From: Chara braunii
Taxonomy: Eukaryota > Streptophyta > Charophyceae > Charales > Characeae
Direction of reading: 5' to 3'
NCBI GenBank assembly: GCA_003427395.1
Contig: BFEA01000101.1
Coordinates: forward strand, 944,307 to 974,848
DNA: 30,542 bases
Of this stretch, positions 11,111-20,211 are shown piece by piece (position 1 is the first letter of the stretch; every line of letters begins with the position of its first letter). The translations under genes were made by a program, and so were the position numbers. The notes under the pieces were generated by a model. The model saw only the letters and a list, made by a program, of their open reading frames with translations, was not told the origin of the DNA and did no database searches.

Positions 11111-11309
11111 TGCGAGAGAAAACAGGGGAAAAAAAAAAAACAAATCTTCAAGCCTTGCACCTGAGCCGAGGCAGACGCCCATATTGCAGCTGCGCCCAGG
11201 TACACACCGGTATTGGACCCGGGCCTAGGTAGGACTTCCACCTCCCTCTGGGGGGAAAAAAAAAAAACTAACGCCCTTTACTTGGGACCTGGCCCAATAT
11301 GGGCCTTTT

Positions 11310-11425
11310 CCTAGGTCAACGGCCAAGTCAAGGGTCATCCACCACTATAAAACCGTTGACGCTGACCATGGTCATCAACGCAAGTCAAAGTACGGCCTCC
11401 TGTTGATGACTCGGCGGGTCAACTT
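11310..11425 (+). promoter_or_regulatory. TATA-like site in a cluster of TTGAC/GTCAA words
   Basis: TATAAAA occurs at 11346-11352. Around it are GTCAA at 11315, 11327, 11384 and 11418 and TTGAC at 11356. TTGAC is the core of the W-box bound by plant WRKY factors. The density is notable for about 110 bases. The site lies about 160 bases before the ATG at 11507. This is promoter-like by composition only; the cluster may be chance or a leftover of the preceding repeat. Confidence 0.3.
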
Positions 11426-11435
11426 TAGCCTCCAA

Positions 11436-11490
11436 AGCTCTCTCTCTCTCTCTCCCTCTCTCGATCTCTCTCCATCTCTCTCTTTCTTTG
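11436..11490 (+). repeat. CT-rich tract
   Basis: A (CT)n stretch with few interruptions lies between the TATA-like site and the small ORF. It is complementary to the GA tract at 11806-11926 on the other side of the ORF, so the two could pair as stem arms. A CT-rich leader is also common in plant 5' UTRs. Confidence 0.7.
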
Positions 11491-11506
11491 TCTTCGTCCC
11501 CCCGTC

Positions 11507-11794
11507 ATGGCTCGTACGTTCGAGCCTTGGGAGAGGATGATGATAGACGATGCCGACTTGTCATCCTCCTCCTGCGACGAATGGTGGGTGGAACCCCCTC
11601 CACGTCCGCGGCGAAGGCGGACTCGGAGGAGGATGAGGGCGCCATCTCTTGAAAGCAGGAGAATGATGGAGGAGGAAGAGAAGGATCTGCAGGCCCTCAT
11701 CGTCTTCCTCCGCGATGTTCGTGGGGAGGAAGAACGAAGGAGGACGACAGCAGCAGCCGACGCATTAGCCGCCTCATCCGGGTCTGCAACGTAA
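11507..11794 (+). CDS. Small hypothetical protein, charged and Arg/Glu-rich
   Basis: A 95-codon ORF from an ATG, with stop TAA. It has an acidic and Ser-rich start (DDADLSSSSCDEWW), a basic middle (PRPRRRRTRRRMR), then a Glu/Arg helical part (MMEEEEKDLQALIVFLRD). I know no matching family. It sits between a CT tract and a GA tract, with a TATA-like site about 160 bases upstream. The composition follows purine-rich DNA, so it could be spurious. An alternative is an exon of a gene cut by the LTR element that starts at 11941. Confidence 0.25.
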   Translation: MARTFEPWERMMIDDADLSSSSCDEWWVEPPPRPRRRRTRRRMRAPSLESRRMMEEEEKDLQALIVFLRDVRGEEERRRTTAAADALAASSGSAT

Positions 11795-11805
11795 CACTCG
11801 GAAGA

Positions 11806-11926
11806 GACGGAGAGAGAGAGAGAGAGAGAGAGAGAAAGATAGAGAGAGAAAGAGAGAGGGAAAGGGAGAGAGAGAGAAAGACAAAGAGAAAGAGAGGGAG
11901 AAAGCGAGAAAGAGAGAGAGAGAGAA
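11806..11926 (+). repeat. GA-rich simple repeat
   Basis: A (GA)n tract of about 120 bases interrupted by A-runs, directly before the retrotransposon boundary at 11941. Its reverse complement gives low-complexity Ser/Leu open frames that are not genes. Confidence 0.85.
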
Positions 11927-12662
11927 ATGGCGATCGGCGCTGTCGAGCGCATCGGTCCGGCACCGCACGCGGCGGCACGGGACCCTCTTGGCCGCGTCAC
12001 GCAGAAGTTGGACCAACCTTGCCGCGAACCCACAAATGGAGCTTCCTTAGGCCGCTCCGGCCGAGTGCGCCAGCCATACCTCTCGCGAGCCCCTACGAAA
12101 GGATAGGGCCTACGCGAGGCACGACTTAACTCCACCTTATTGGAGTTGTCACCTCCCTTCGGTGGGCGTATCCCCGCCGAGCTGCCAGTCCATAGTACGA
12201 AAGCTGATCAGTTGCAATCGCAGAGGTGGACCAGCCGAGGGCGTTTCTCGTTCGCTGTAGCATAGGGGGTACGCGCGGTAATACGCCTATCGGACCCGCA
12301 CGCGAACCGACATCTTGGGGGGCTGAAGTGCCAAGCGCGGTTTATCGCCGGTCGACTAGGACGCATTCCACACACCACGCGCACACCACTTTACGCGCAC
12401 ACCACTTTACGCACGCAAAAACAAAACACACACGCATACACATACAAAACGACACAACACTAATAACACGACAACGCTCCTAGCCCCTCGGTAGCCATCC
12501 CATAACTTTTCGATACGGAAATCAGATGGGTGTCGCGCGCGAGACTTGATATAAGACCGCGCGGACGCAGGGCTAACTCATATCGACTCGCAATGCAAGC
12601 GTACGTAAGCAGTCGCAATGATGGCGTACTATGAAGTACCCATACTCACGTGACCCTCGTTA

Positions 12663-12670
12663 GTCTCGAG
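12663..12670. repeat. Target-site duplication, left copy (GTCTCGAG)
   Basis: The eight bases immediately left of the hAT-like element are repeated exactly at 14204-14211. The uninterrupted LTR has the word once (23281-23288, first base N). This is the 8-bp duplication typical of hAT transposition. Confidence 0.9.
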
Positions 12671-12824
12671 CAGTGTTGTCAACCCCGGCGGGGGTCCCGG
12701 GGGTCGGGGGTCGGCACCCCTGGCCCCGGGAATAAATCCCAAAAAAAAAAAAAAAAAAACAAACCCGGGGGTTGCGCAACGACACCCTGACACTTTCTTC
12801 ATTTTTCCACAATTGGGAGTCCTC

Positions 12825-12856
12825 CCCCCCCCCCCCCCCCCCCCGGGCGCCCCCCC

Positions 12857-12918
<62 letters not shown>
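12825..12918. repeat. Poly-C followed by poly-G tract
   Basis: A run of about 20 C, a short CCGGGCGC break, 9 C, then nearly 60 uninterrupted G. The two halves are complementary and could form a hairpin, and the G-run alone can form quadruplexes. Length in the assembly is unreliable. All Pro/Gly open frames here are artefacts. Confidence 0.8.
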
Positions 12919-13249
12919 CGGGGGTCGGGGGTCGGGGGTCGCTGGTCGGCGGGGATCGGGGGTCGGGCGCGGCGGGGGTCGGGTGTCGGCGAGGGTAGGC
13001 GGTGCAAGGGTCGGGGGTGTGCTGGGTGGATTTGGATGCAGGGCGGAGGCCAGCTATTCCTCATTAAATTTAGTTTTTCCCTTTTTTTTTTAAAAGTCCC
13101 CAGCCGAAAAACTGCAGGGCTCCCTTGTCTCATCAGAGACATTCGTGAAATTATGGATGATAGTGGAGCAGGCCAGCAATATATCTTCTGCATCCGAAGT
13201 CAGGTCTGTGTTCCAGCAGTTATGGGTTACAACTACTTACTACTGTAGC

Positions 13250-13545
13250 TCTCCCTTTCTTTTGTTTTCCTTTTCCAACTAGTAGTGGCCCTAAGGGCCA
13301 CTCGTGAGCACTTGCANNNNNNNNNACATATGACAACGTATGATTCCATGTTCTAACAGAAGATTCGTTCGAGTTTTGCACTTCCTTTTTTTTTTTTTTC
13401 TCTTTCTTTTGTTTTCCTTTTCCTACGAGTAGTGGCCCTAAGGGCCACTCGTGAGCACTTGCACAAAAGACAAAACATATGACAACGTATGATTTCATGT
13501 TCTACCAGAAGATTCATTCGAGTTTTGCACATTTGGTGAGTAGTG
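13250..13545. repeat. 147-bp tandem duplication with perfect palindrome
   Basis: Two adjacent copies about 147 bases apart share TTTGTTTTCC, AGTGGCCCTAAGGGCCACT, CGTGAGCACTTGCA and GACAACGTATGATT words. AGTGGCCCT-A-AGGGCCACT is a 9-bp perfect inverted repeat (about 13281-13299 and 13429-13447). The first copy holds a nine-base N gap (13317-13325), so part of the duplication could be an assembly effect. It lies inside the hAT-like element. Confidence 0.75.
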
Positions 13546-13839
13546 GAGGGAAGCCCTGGAAATCACGTGGTGAGTTGGTCTGCTGCTGCCCAGATAATCA
13601 CGTGCTCAGAGGTCCCATAACTGCTGAAACACGGACCTCAATATGAATCTGTGCCATATATACTCGGTGTGCTACTGGGTCACGATGTGTTTGAGAGCTG
13701 CCTCTTTCGCAGCGAGGAGGCCCTTGCTATAATTTGCGAGGCCTCTCAGAGCATTTTTTTTTAAATTTAAAAAGCATTCTATGAAAAACTTAAAAAGAGC
13801 ATTTTTTTTTCTTTCTTCTAAACCTCTATCTGTCGACTT

Positions 13840-14165
13840 TACGGTGGGTGGCGGGGGGTCGGGGGGTGGTGGTGGGGGGGGGGGGGGGGCGGGGGGCCGT
13901 GCCGGGGGGGGGGGGGGGGTGTGGCCGGGGGTCCGGGGGGGGGGGGGTGCGGGGTCCGACTACCGGGTGCCAGGGGTCGGGCGCGGGGGTCATTCGCGGG
14001 GGTCCGGGCCCCGGGTTGGCAAGAGCCTGGGGTTGGCGCCGGGGTGCTGGGTGCCGTGGCCGGGGTCTCGCGGGGGTGTCGGGGGTCGGGCGGGCGCGGG
14101 GGTCCATCTCAGGGTACGGGGGTCGGCACCCCCGCGGGAGGGGGTCCGGGGGTGAAATCCCAGCC
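13840..14165 (+). repeat. G-rich subterminal repeats of the hAT-like element
   Basis: Imperfect tandem GGGGGTC, GGGTCGGG and similar words run toward the right end and mirror the GGGGGTC words near the left end (12690-12720 and 12917-13015). Repeated subterminal words are usual binding sites for hAT transposases; here that role is inferred. Gly- and Pro-rich open frames on both strands are spurious. Confidence 0.6.
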
Positions 14166-14203
14166 CCGGCTTTGGCCCCGGGGGTCCCCGGGTGACAACC
14201 CTG

Positions 14204-14211
14204 GTCTCGAG
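14204..14211. repeat. Target-site duplication, right copy (GTCTCGAG)
   Basis: Exact copy of 12663-12670, after which LTR sequence resumes (GGTCGCGTTCGA, shared with 23289 onward). It marks the right boundary of the hAT-like element. Confidence 0.9.
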
Positions 14212-14567
14212 GGTCGCGTTCGACACTCAAGTGTCGGCTGACACGCGCCTTGAGGGTAATCTTTCGACGCCGGACAACCGCCAAGCGCGGTTAACTACCA
14301 CACACCCTCTTCTGCACTCTTTGCACAGTGGGTGGTACACAGGTCCATACCTGTGGTGGTAGCCGTTTCTTGTGGCCCTGGCGATAAGTCCTACCCCAGG
14401 CCTGGGCGAAGTCAAGGGGTTTGACTTTGACGGTTGCCACGGACTACAACGTCCAACCATAAAAATCTCCAACGAGCAAAGGGTAAAAGGGGATCTCCCT
14501 TTTCTCTCATAACACATTCTGGTTAACCCTTAGGCACAATCACTGTGGCCTCTCAAACACTAGGGGC

Positions 14568-14590
14568 ACTTATAAATATATAAGGGTTGG
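14568..14590. promoter_or_regulatory. TATA-rich island in the 3' LTR
   Basis: TTATAAATATATAA is the only strong TATA-like sequence of this LTR and is retained in the other copy (23649-23662). It lies about 1.8 kb from the LTR 5' end in element orientation, which would leave about 1.1 kb for R and U5. Because it is near-symmetrical it could act on either strand. The promoter role is inferred from position and composition. Confidence 0.4.
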
Positions 14591-15061
14591 TTATATAGGA
14601 CGATCACTTCTCACAGTCACAGTGAGGCTCCTCCCAGCCATATATGTATGTAATCGCAGACAGTCACATCCAGAGTCCGAACCACAAGCACACCTGCAAT
14701 CACATCAAAGATTCAACCAGAAGTCCACACACTACACGTGGTCAACTTCAACCATTCTCTGCACTCATACCCCTCGCTTTAGCCATACAAGCCTCACTCG
14801 TGAAACTCTTAATTAAATACTCAGTGCTTTTGTTGGAGGCCATTCAATCAAGTCCGGGTGAAAACACAACAAAACAGTTCAAATCGCAAGGCTAAAGCCT
14901 TTAGGTTGAATGGCAGGAGTGAATTGGAGTTGAATCGTAAACCGATGTGTCCGGGTGCATCCACTCCCACGGCGCCTGTGTCTCGTGCCTCCGGCTGGCT
15001 CCGCAGCTACCCGTCTCACTTCCGCACGGACCCCTACCCGGTATCACGTCTGGGTCCATTC

Positions 15062-15172
15062 CCTTGCGCAGGGACCGTGCAAATCTTCTCTGATCTGCGC
15101 GCCCCACCCCTATGCGGGGGCCAAGCATATCTTCTCTGTATCATTCTAATTTTTACGGATGTCTCGAAGGAC
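15062..15172 (-). ncRNA. U6 snRNA-derived sequence (not a functional gene), 3' LTR copy
   Basis: Read on the minus strand from 15172, GTCCTTCGAGACATCCGT, then AAAATTAGAATGATACAGAGAAGAT and GGCCCCCGC, follow the 5' half of plant U6 in order: 5' stem-loop, ACATCCG, AAAATTGGAACGATACAGAGAAGAT, GGCCCCTGC. About 20 unrelated bases then precede a second U6 block (CAGAGAAGATTTGCACGG, then TCCCTGCGCAAGG; 15092-15062), so the ACAGAGA-to-GGCCCC part occurs twice. The catalytic AGC-containing region, 3' stem and U-tail are lost or altered, and no upstream element or TATA at -30 is seen. It lies inside an LTR in the sense orientation of the retrotransposon. A U6 pseudogene or chimera captured by the LTR is the likely origin. 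Confidence 0.75.
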
Positions 15173-17672
15173 TTCCATCGTGGCAGCGCCCCACGACGCC
15201 TCCAAAGGCCATTCGGCCTCCTCTTCTTGCTTTCCGGGCGCGTGCCTACCCCGATTTACGATTCTTGCGGACGTCCAAAGGACTCATTTACAACAGCGCC
15301 CCACGGCCCTTTACGACCTGGGCAGCCCCCCCCACACCCCCACATGTTCAGTCTTACTCCTCGAAGGCCTTCTTCTGGGTCCGAACACAGGCTTGTATTT
15401 CAACAGTTCACGGGTGTACCGTCAAGCTAAGCCCATAGGCCCCAAAAGCAACCACGGCCCCGCCTTCCACCCGTGGCACCGCGTCTCAGGGCAAAACGGG
15501 GCGCGGCTGCGAGGCAGCCACAAAAACAGTTTGTAATTGCACTTCAGGCAACATACTCCGCGTGACCCAGCCTTAGGCCCGACATCGCGCCCCAAAGCGG
15601 GATGTGAGTAGACAAAAATAAGCCAAGGAAAAGGGGTAAGAATAATAACAACAAAACGGGGGAATTAACGGGGAGTCCTACGGATTGGCCCCCTCCGCCG
15701 CGCCTATAAACAAAAACGAAGGGGGATAGCCCCGTCGGGCCCTCGACCCCTCGGTCTTCTCCACGTTGCTCCGCTGCCGCCGCGCCGACGCCCGCTGGCC
15801 TCGATCCTCGAACCTCCTTAGTAGTAGCCCACTGTCGTAACCTATAGGGCTATGCCCAAGCCTGAGACCTGCACCCGCAAAGCACTATACAAGGCAGTGC
15901 GGCGCAGCGCTTCGGGCCAACAAACCGGCTGCGCGGCTCCCAGTGCCCGTGCCGGCTTGCTTATACTGTGTCGTAATTGCCCCACGCGCCATCCTACGAC
16001 ACACCGCTCGCCGCGTGAAGTCGCATCGTCATCGTCGATGCCGTTCTTGAGGTCGTTCTCCGCACGTGCGCTTGACTTGGCCAAACGTAGCCATCGAAAG
16101 AAAATATCCCCGGGTCCTGGATATTAGTTTAATCAAAAGTAACCAAGATAAAAATAGGAGCGAACCGACCGGCGTCCACGCCGGTTTCATAATCAACAAT
16201 ATAAACGAAATCACACGCGCCTCAAACCTGCGCGCCCACGCACTCTCTGCTCTAGTCAACCATCCTGTCCACGTAATCACAGACACGGCCGCGCCTAGCG
16301 TGGTACGCTTAAACTTTAAACCACGACTATTTTCTGTCACTTGCAAAAACCAGGGCGGATATCCTTGTAAGGGTATTCGCGTTGACAGCTTGCCGAACCA
16401 TATTAATCGACGTCCCCGTCGCTTCGCCAAATCGGAAAGCTATGAACTCATCCACATTCCAAATGCTGACGAGAAAGGAACCAATCCGATTAGCCGACAA
16501 ACTCAGGTTCGAGGCCTCCAACAATCTGTGCCCACACAACTGTATGCCGCCAGGGTTTTAACCTCGGTCTTCGGTCGTCCTAACAGTAGGACGTCGGTGT
16601 ATTACGCATCAATACTACAACATAAGTTCCCAAAGGTCACCCCAAACCGTCCTCTCTCCTTTGTCCTAGACAAACGTCGGCCTCTCGTTGAGTGTCCCGG
16701 CTAGACTCTATCTCGTAAGCAGAGTCATACTCAGGGACGCAGGCCTTAAATGAGACCTCAGAAGGCACTTTCGCCTCCCTCGCGAAAATCCTCACAATCA
16801 AACATATATATATACATACATAAATCTCCTCTCAACTTTTTTTGTAGTCTAGTACAGAAATTCTAGGTCTCCATCCTGGCCCACCATAGTCTGGTTGATC
16901 GAGCCAAATCTACGGCCTACCGCATTGTTATCTTAACGGCAGTCCCTCCGTTGGTTGTGCAACGGTAGGTTTTCTCCTGATAAGCACTCAATCAGGACTA
17001 CCCGAAGTCTCGACTCATATCCCCCGCCATTCCATCGGAGTAATTTCCCTGGGGCGTGCATAACCCCTCAAACTCTTACCCCGTTGGTAGACGTGGGCCC
17101 GCAACCAGGTTGTGCTGGCTTGTAGTCATCCAATAGGGGTTGCGCCCTAGAGGTGCTAACCTTTACCGTTTAGCTTGATATTCCTTAATATGCCTTGGGA
17201 TTAGCATAAGTGTCTGAACGGTGGGCCGCAAAACAGACCACAGGCCCACTGCGGGACTACGCAGGGGTCTGTCTCACCTTAAATGCATTTTCCAGCTCCC
17301 TATGGGATGACATAGAAAGCATGGCCCCTTTTCACAGTCACAACCAGGTTCACCGCCAGGCTCATACACAAGGCTGTGGCCTGCTGACTTGATCAAAGAC
17401 AACAGACCACACATCCCATGACTATGCATTGACTTGCGACCTTCTCAGTTCCATCAATGATCAAATCCGTAATTCTGGTTCCTTTCGTCAGAGTTTATCA
17501 ACTCAAACTTTGCTTACCATGCCCTTAAATCTGTTAACCACCTTTCACACGAAGGAGGTCCCTCCCAATAGGTCTCCCAGTCATCCCTCTTTTTCTAGGA
17601 TGAGTTATCACGCGACCCTTTTTAAAACACTTTCCTTTGGAAGGTGAGTCTTCCAACAAACAACATTACCAC

Positions 17673-17807
17673 CTTCCTCAATCTGAAGGGGTCTCAACCA
17701 TAAGACAACCCAAACCGAGAGGCCTACTTATGGGTCCTCNCTTCCTCAATCTGAAGGGGTCTCAACCATAAGACAACCCAAACCGAGAGGCCTACTTATG
17801 GGTCCTC
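17673..17807. repeat. Perfect 67-bp direct duplication across a one-base gap
   Basis: 17673-17739 and 17741-17807 are identical, separated by a single N. A perfect duplication touching an N is the usual mark of overlapping contig ends placed side by side, so one copy is probably an assembly artefact. A diverged third copy of the last ~28 bases follows at about 17834-17861 (AGGGGCCTGCTTATGGGCCC), which shows that a genuine older repeat exists here too. Confidence 0.8.
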
Positions 17808-19515
17808 TCCACAGCCCATCTCCGAAACAACTCAATTGAGGGGCCTGCTTATGGGCCCTCTTCGCAACTCAACCGCAAAACATTCGGAATGGTAAGTATT
17901 CGAGTCTCAGAGACTCGCAAAATTCCTTAGGATTCTCGCGCTCTCGCAATAACAGACTGCACTCCCTCTCCTTATACTCGACTCTGTCATGCTCGTAGGC
18001 AGGTCACACGAGTATACCGAAGATTAGATAGCTCACATCCATTCATTCTCATAAACCCCCCACAATCCAATATACACGATGTATCTCACACATCTCTCAT
18101 ACAAAACCATCATACATCAGGATAAAACCACACATGCGAGAGTGATAGTGATCGTCATATATAAGGAATAGTCTCAGAGAAAACCTCTCAACTCAATATA
18201 TGTACAGGGGCATAGTACCCCAACTCAAACGTGAAGCAAATGGCCTCAAATTACATATGCACGCCCAGAGCTGAACAATCTCAACCCAATCTGGTATCAA
18301 CATCACACAATGAAAGTCGCGCCCTCCCCAACAAGGACTAGCACTGACACAGTCCTGGTCAAGATGTAATCATACCCCTCGAATCAGAGGGATTCAAGTA
18401 ACTCAAAACATACCCAAATCTTAACCAACGTAAGACTAAGCCCTCCCTTGTGTCTCACTCGCTCGACACTAATATTTTGGCCTAGAATCAAAACGCCGTA
18501 TATATTGCCCTTACTTACTTAAGACTTAAGTCTAAGCCTACCAAGGTCCCATGCACATTCTATACACAAATGCATGGGTGCATACGCCCTTGTAGTTCCG
18601 GGTAGTATGGCCATCAGGAAATTCGCACCCTTCAAGACATAGTCCCTTCCCTGTATCCTAGGACAATATTTCTAAAACATCGAGTCGGATCCAGAAGGAG
18701 TCAAAGATCACAATCTTTTATAAGGTCGCATCCTCGCATGATCTCCCAACGCACACAAGCGGGCACTATAAGCCACACCCTCATCCATATTTGCCTTCAA
18801 CAATCCATACATGCATGAGGCTCGTTTCCATACTTGGGCCATGCTCTTGCTATCCTACCTTCAATTAGTCGCAGGAGCCTTAGGAAGGTATTTCCCCAGT
18901 CCCACCCTGGAGCCTCCTATGATCCATCATGTATACACAAGCCTCCCGCAATATACCTCTAGGCTAGGGGGTCTACCTTCTCCCACATCAAGATTTTCCC
19001 TCAAGCCCCTCAGATCTCTCTCATATATACAACCATCCGGACCTAAAACAGGACATAGGTCTCGTCCCTCCTTCTCTCAACCGATAGGTCCAGGGAGATA
19101 GACCCTTATTTAAACTCATCTCCCTGCCCTAATCACTAGAGGCGCATTGATAACACGATCCGAGGCAGACCTAGCATACCCCCCCCATATATAACCATTC
19201 TATTGGGGCCCCTTTTGCCTGCACTTCGGGTCGTCTTATCGGACCATTATTACGAAAACTCCCTTCCCCCTGCACGTTGTATCTATTCAAATGGGGTTTT
19301 CTTGCTCACTTTTGCAACGCCCTCAAACTTTCAGGCCCTTCTCACCTAGACCTATCTTCTCCACAACTCATTCCTGCAACCCATCTTGATACATCTTGCT
19401 GACTAACACATAGGGGCTCAGTCCATATAACTGGTCGGCCTGCCACCCTAGCCCTCATCACCTATGTGCACATTGTCTACGAGAGACCTACCTTAGCAGG
19501 ATACATGGGCACTCC

Positions 19516-20211
19516 CTATCTGCCAACTGCGACACGAACCTCCTCCCAGTCTGCAACTCCTTCATTTGGGTCGTGCGAACTTGCATAAGCGTCCACTACC
19601 TTGGCCAGGTTCCTAAGTTCCTGGCTATGGGGCAATAACTTTCGGTCCAGGTACAACTCATTTATCAACTCGCACGTGTACCTTCCATATCCCCATTCTC
19701 GCGCCTTTTCGGCAGCTTCTGCAGCAGCTTCCACCCTTGCCTGTCCCCCAAAATATGCCTCTATCAAGAACTCGGGGAGGAGAACTCGCAATGGGGCTGA
19801 GGGAAGTGTAAATTCCTCGGCGTGCTTTACCTCTACACGGGCCTCCACCTGCTCCTCTCCTTCCTGGACCCGGTCATTCGTCCACTTTGCTGCAGCTCCC
19901 TCAGCTACCTTCAAAGGTTTCGCCAACAGGCTCCTATGCCCAAGCGCCAACTCAATCCCGTATAGGGCCCAAAACGAGGAGGACGCATACAGAGTCACCC
20001 TTACGATCGCGCAGTGCTAACCATCATCAAACCCGGACTCGATCCAGGCAAAACTATCCTTGCCTATCGGTGCGCCCCACCAAGAAGAGATGTACTCTCC
20101 CTCCCTGACTCGACTCGACAAGGAAATCTCAAGCCCATCCTCCCCCTTGATAGGCGGGGTCAATCTGGGATCTTCCCTCGCATAAGGCATCCTGAGTTGC
20201 CTTTGCTCCAA
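19516..20211 (-). pseudogene. Gag-like ORF broken by one stop
   Basis: Two open segments (20211-20017 and 19998-19516) share one frame and are separated by a TAG at 20017-20019. Together they make about 230 codons. The first part reads SSRVREGEYISSWWGAP and GKDSFAWIESGFDDG. The second is alanine- and glutamate-rich and helical (ARVEAAAEAAEKAREWGYGR; LINELYLDRKLLPHSQELRNL). There is no zinc knuckle and no enzyme motif. Its place 2.4 kb downstream of the PBS on the element's sense strand suits a gag remnant; that is inference from position. A captured host fragment is an alternative. No convincing ATG begins the first segment; an in-frame ATG lies seven codons in. Confidence 0.35.

Larger units (their letters stand above)
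12671..14203. mobile_element. Non-autonomous hAT-like DNA transposon
   Basis: A 1533-bp insertion in the LTR with short terminal inverted repeats. The left end reads CAGTGTTGTCAACCC and the right end, reverse-complemented, CAGGGTTGTCACCCG (12 of 15 match). It is flanked by a perfect 8-bp target duplication. CA-ending termini of this kind with 8-bp duplications are characteristic of the hAT superfamily. Subterminal regions are packed with GGGGGTC words, possible transposase-binding repeats. No transposase is recognisable; the interior is G/C homopolymer, a 147-bp duplication and unassigned sequence, so mobilisation would need an autonomous relative. An A-run of 18 lies near 12740. Confidence 0.85.
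11941..16387 (-). repeat. 3' LTR, split by a hAT-like insertion
   Basis: In element orientation the LTR runs from 16387 to 11941. Removing the 1533-bp insertion and one 8-bp target duplication leaves about 2.9 kb, collinear with the other LTR. Most differences between copies are C/T and G/A transitions, as expected for methylated repeats. Relative to the 5' LTR it lacks about 66 bases near 15260, where the other copy has extra sequence bounded by short CGATT words. Open frames shared by both LTRs (for example the plus-strand frame at 15852-16127) are conserved only because the DNA is duplicated. Confidence 0.8.

Noticed and set aside
12772-13248. Gly/Pro-rich ORFs across the homopolymer tracts
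   Set aside because: Composition is dictated by poly-G/poly-C; present in all frames and both strands.
15062-15172. Functional U6 gene
   Set aside because: 3' half is missing, the central region is duplicated, and no upstream sequence element/TATA or terminal T-run is seen.
15790-15830. tRNA-like B-box (GGTTCGAGGAT on the minus strand)
   Set aside because: No matching A-box at the right distance and no cloverleaf could be drawn.
15852-16127. 91-codon ORF conserved with 29745-30020
   Set aside because: Both lie in the two LTR copies; similarity is explained by DNA duplication and the frame has no recognisable domain.
16066-16704. 212-codon plus-strand ORF
   Set aside because: It straddles the LTR boundary, is antisense to the retrotransposon, has no motif, and its second half lacks any counterpart.
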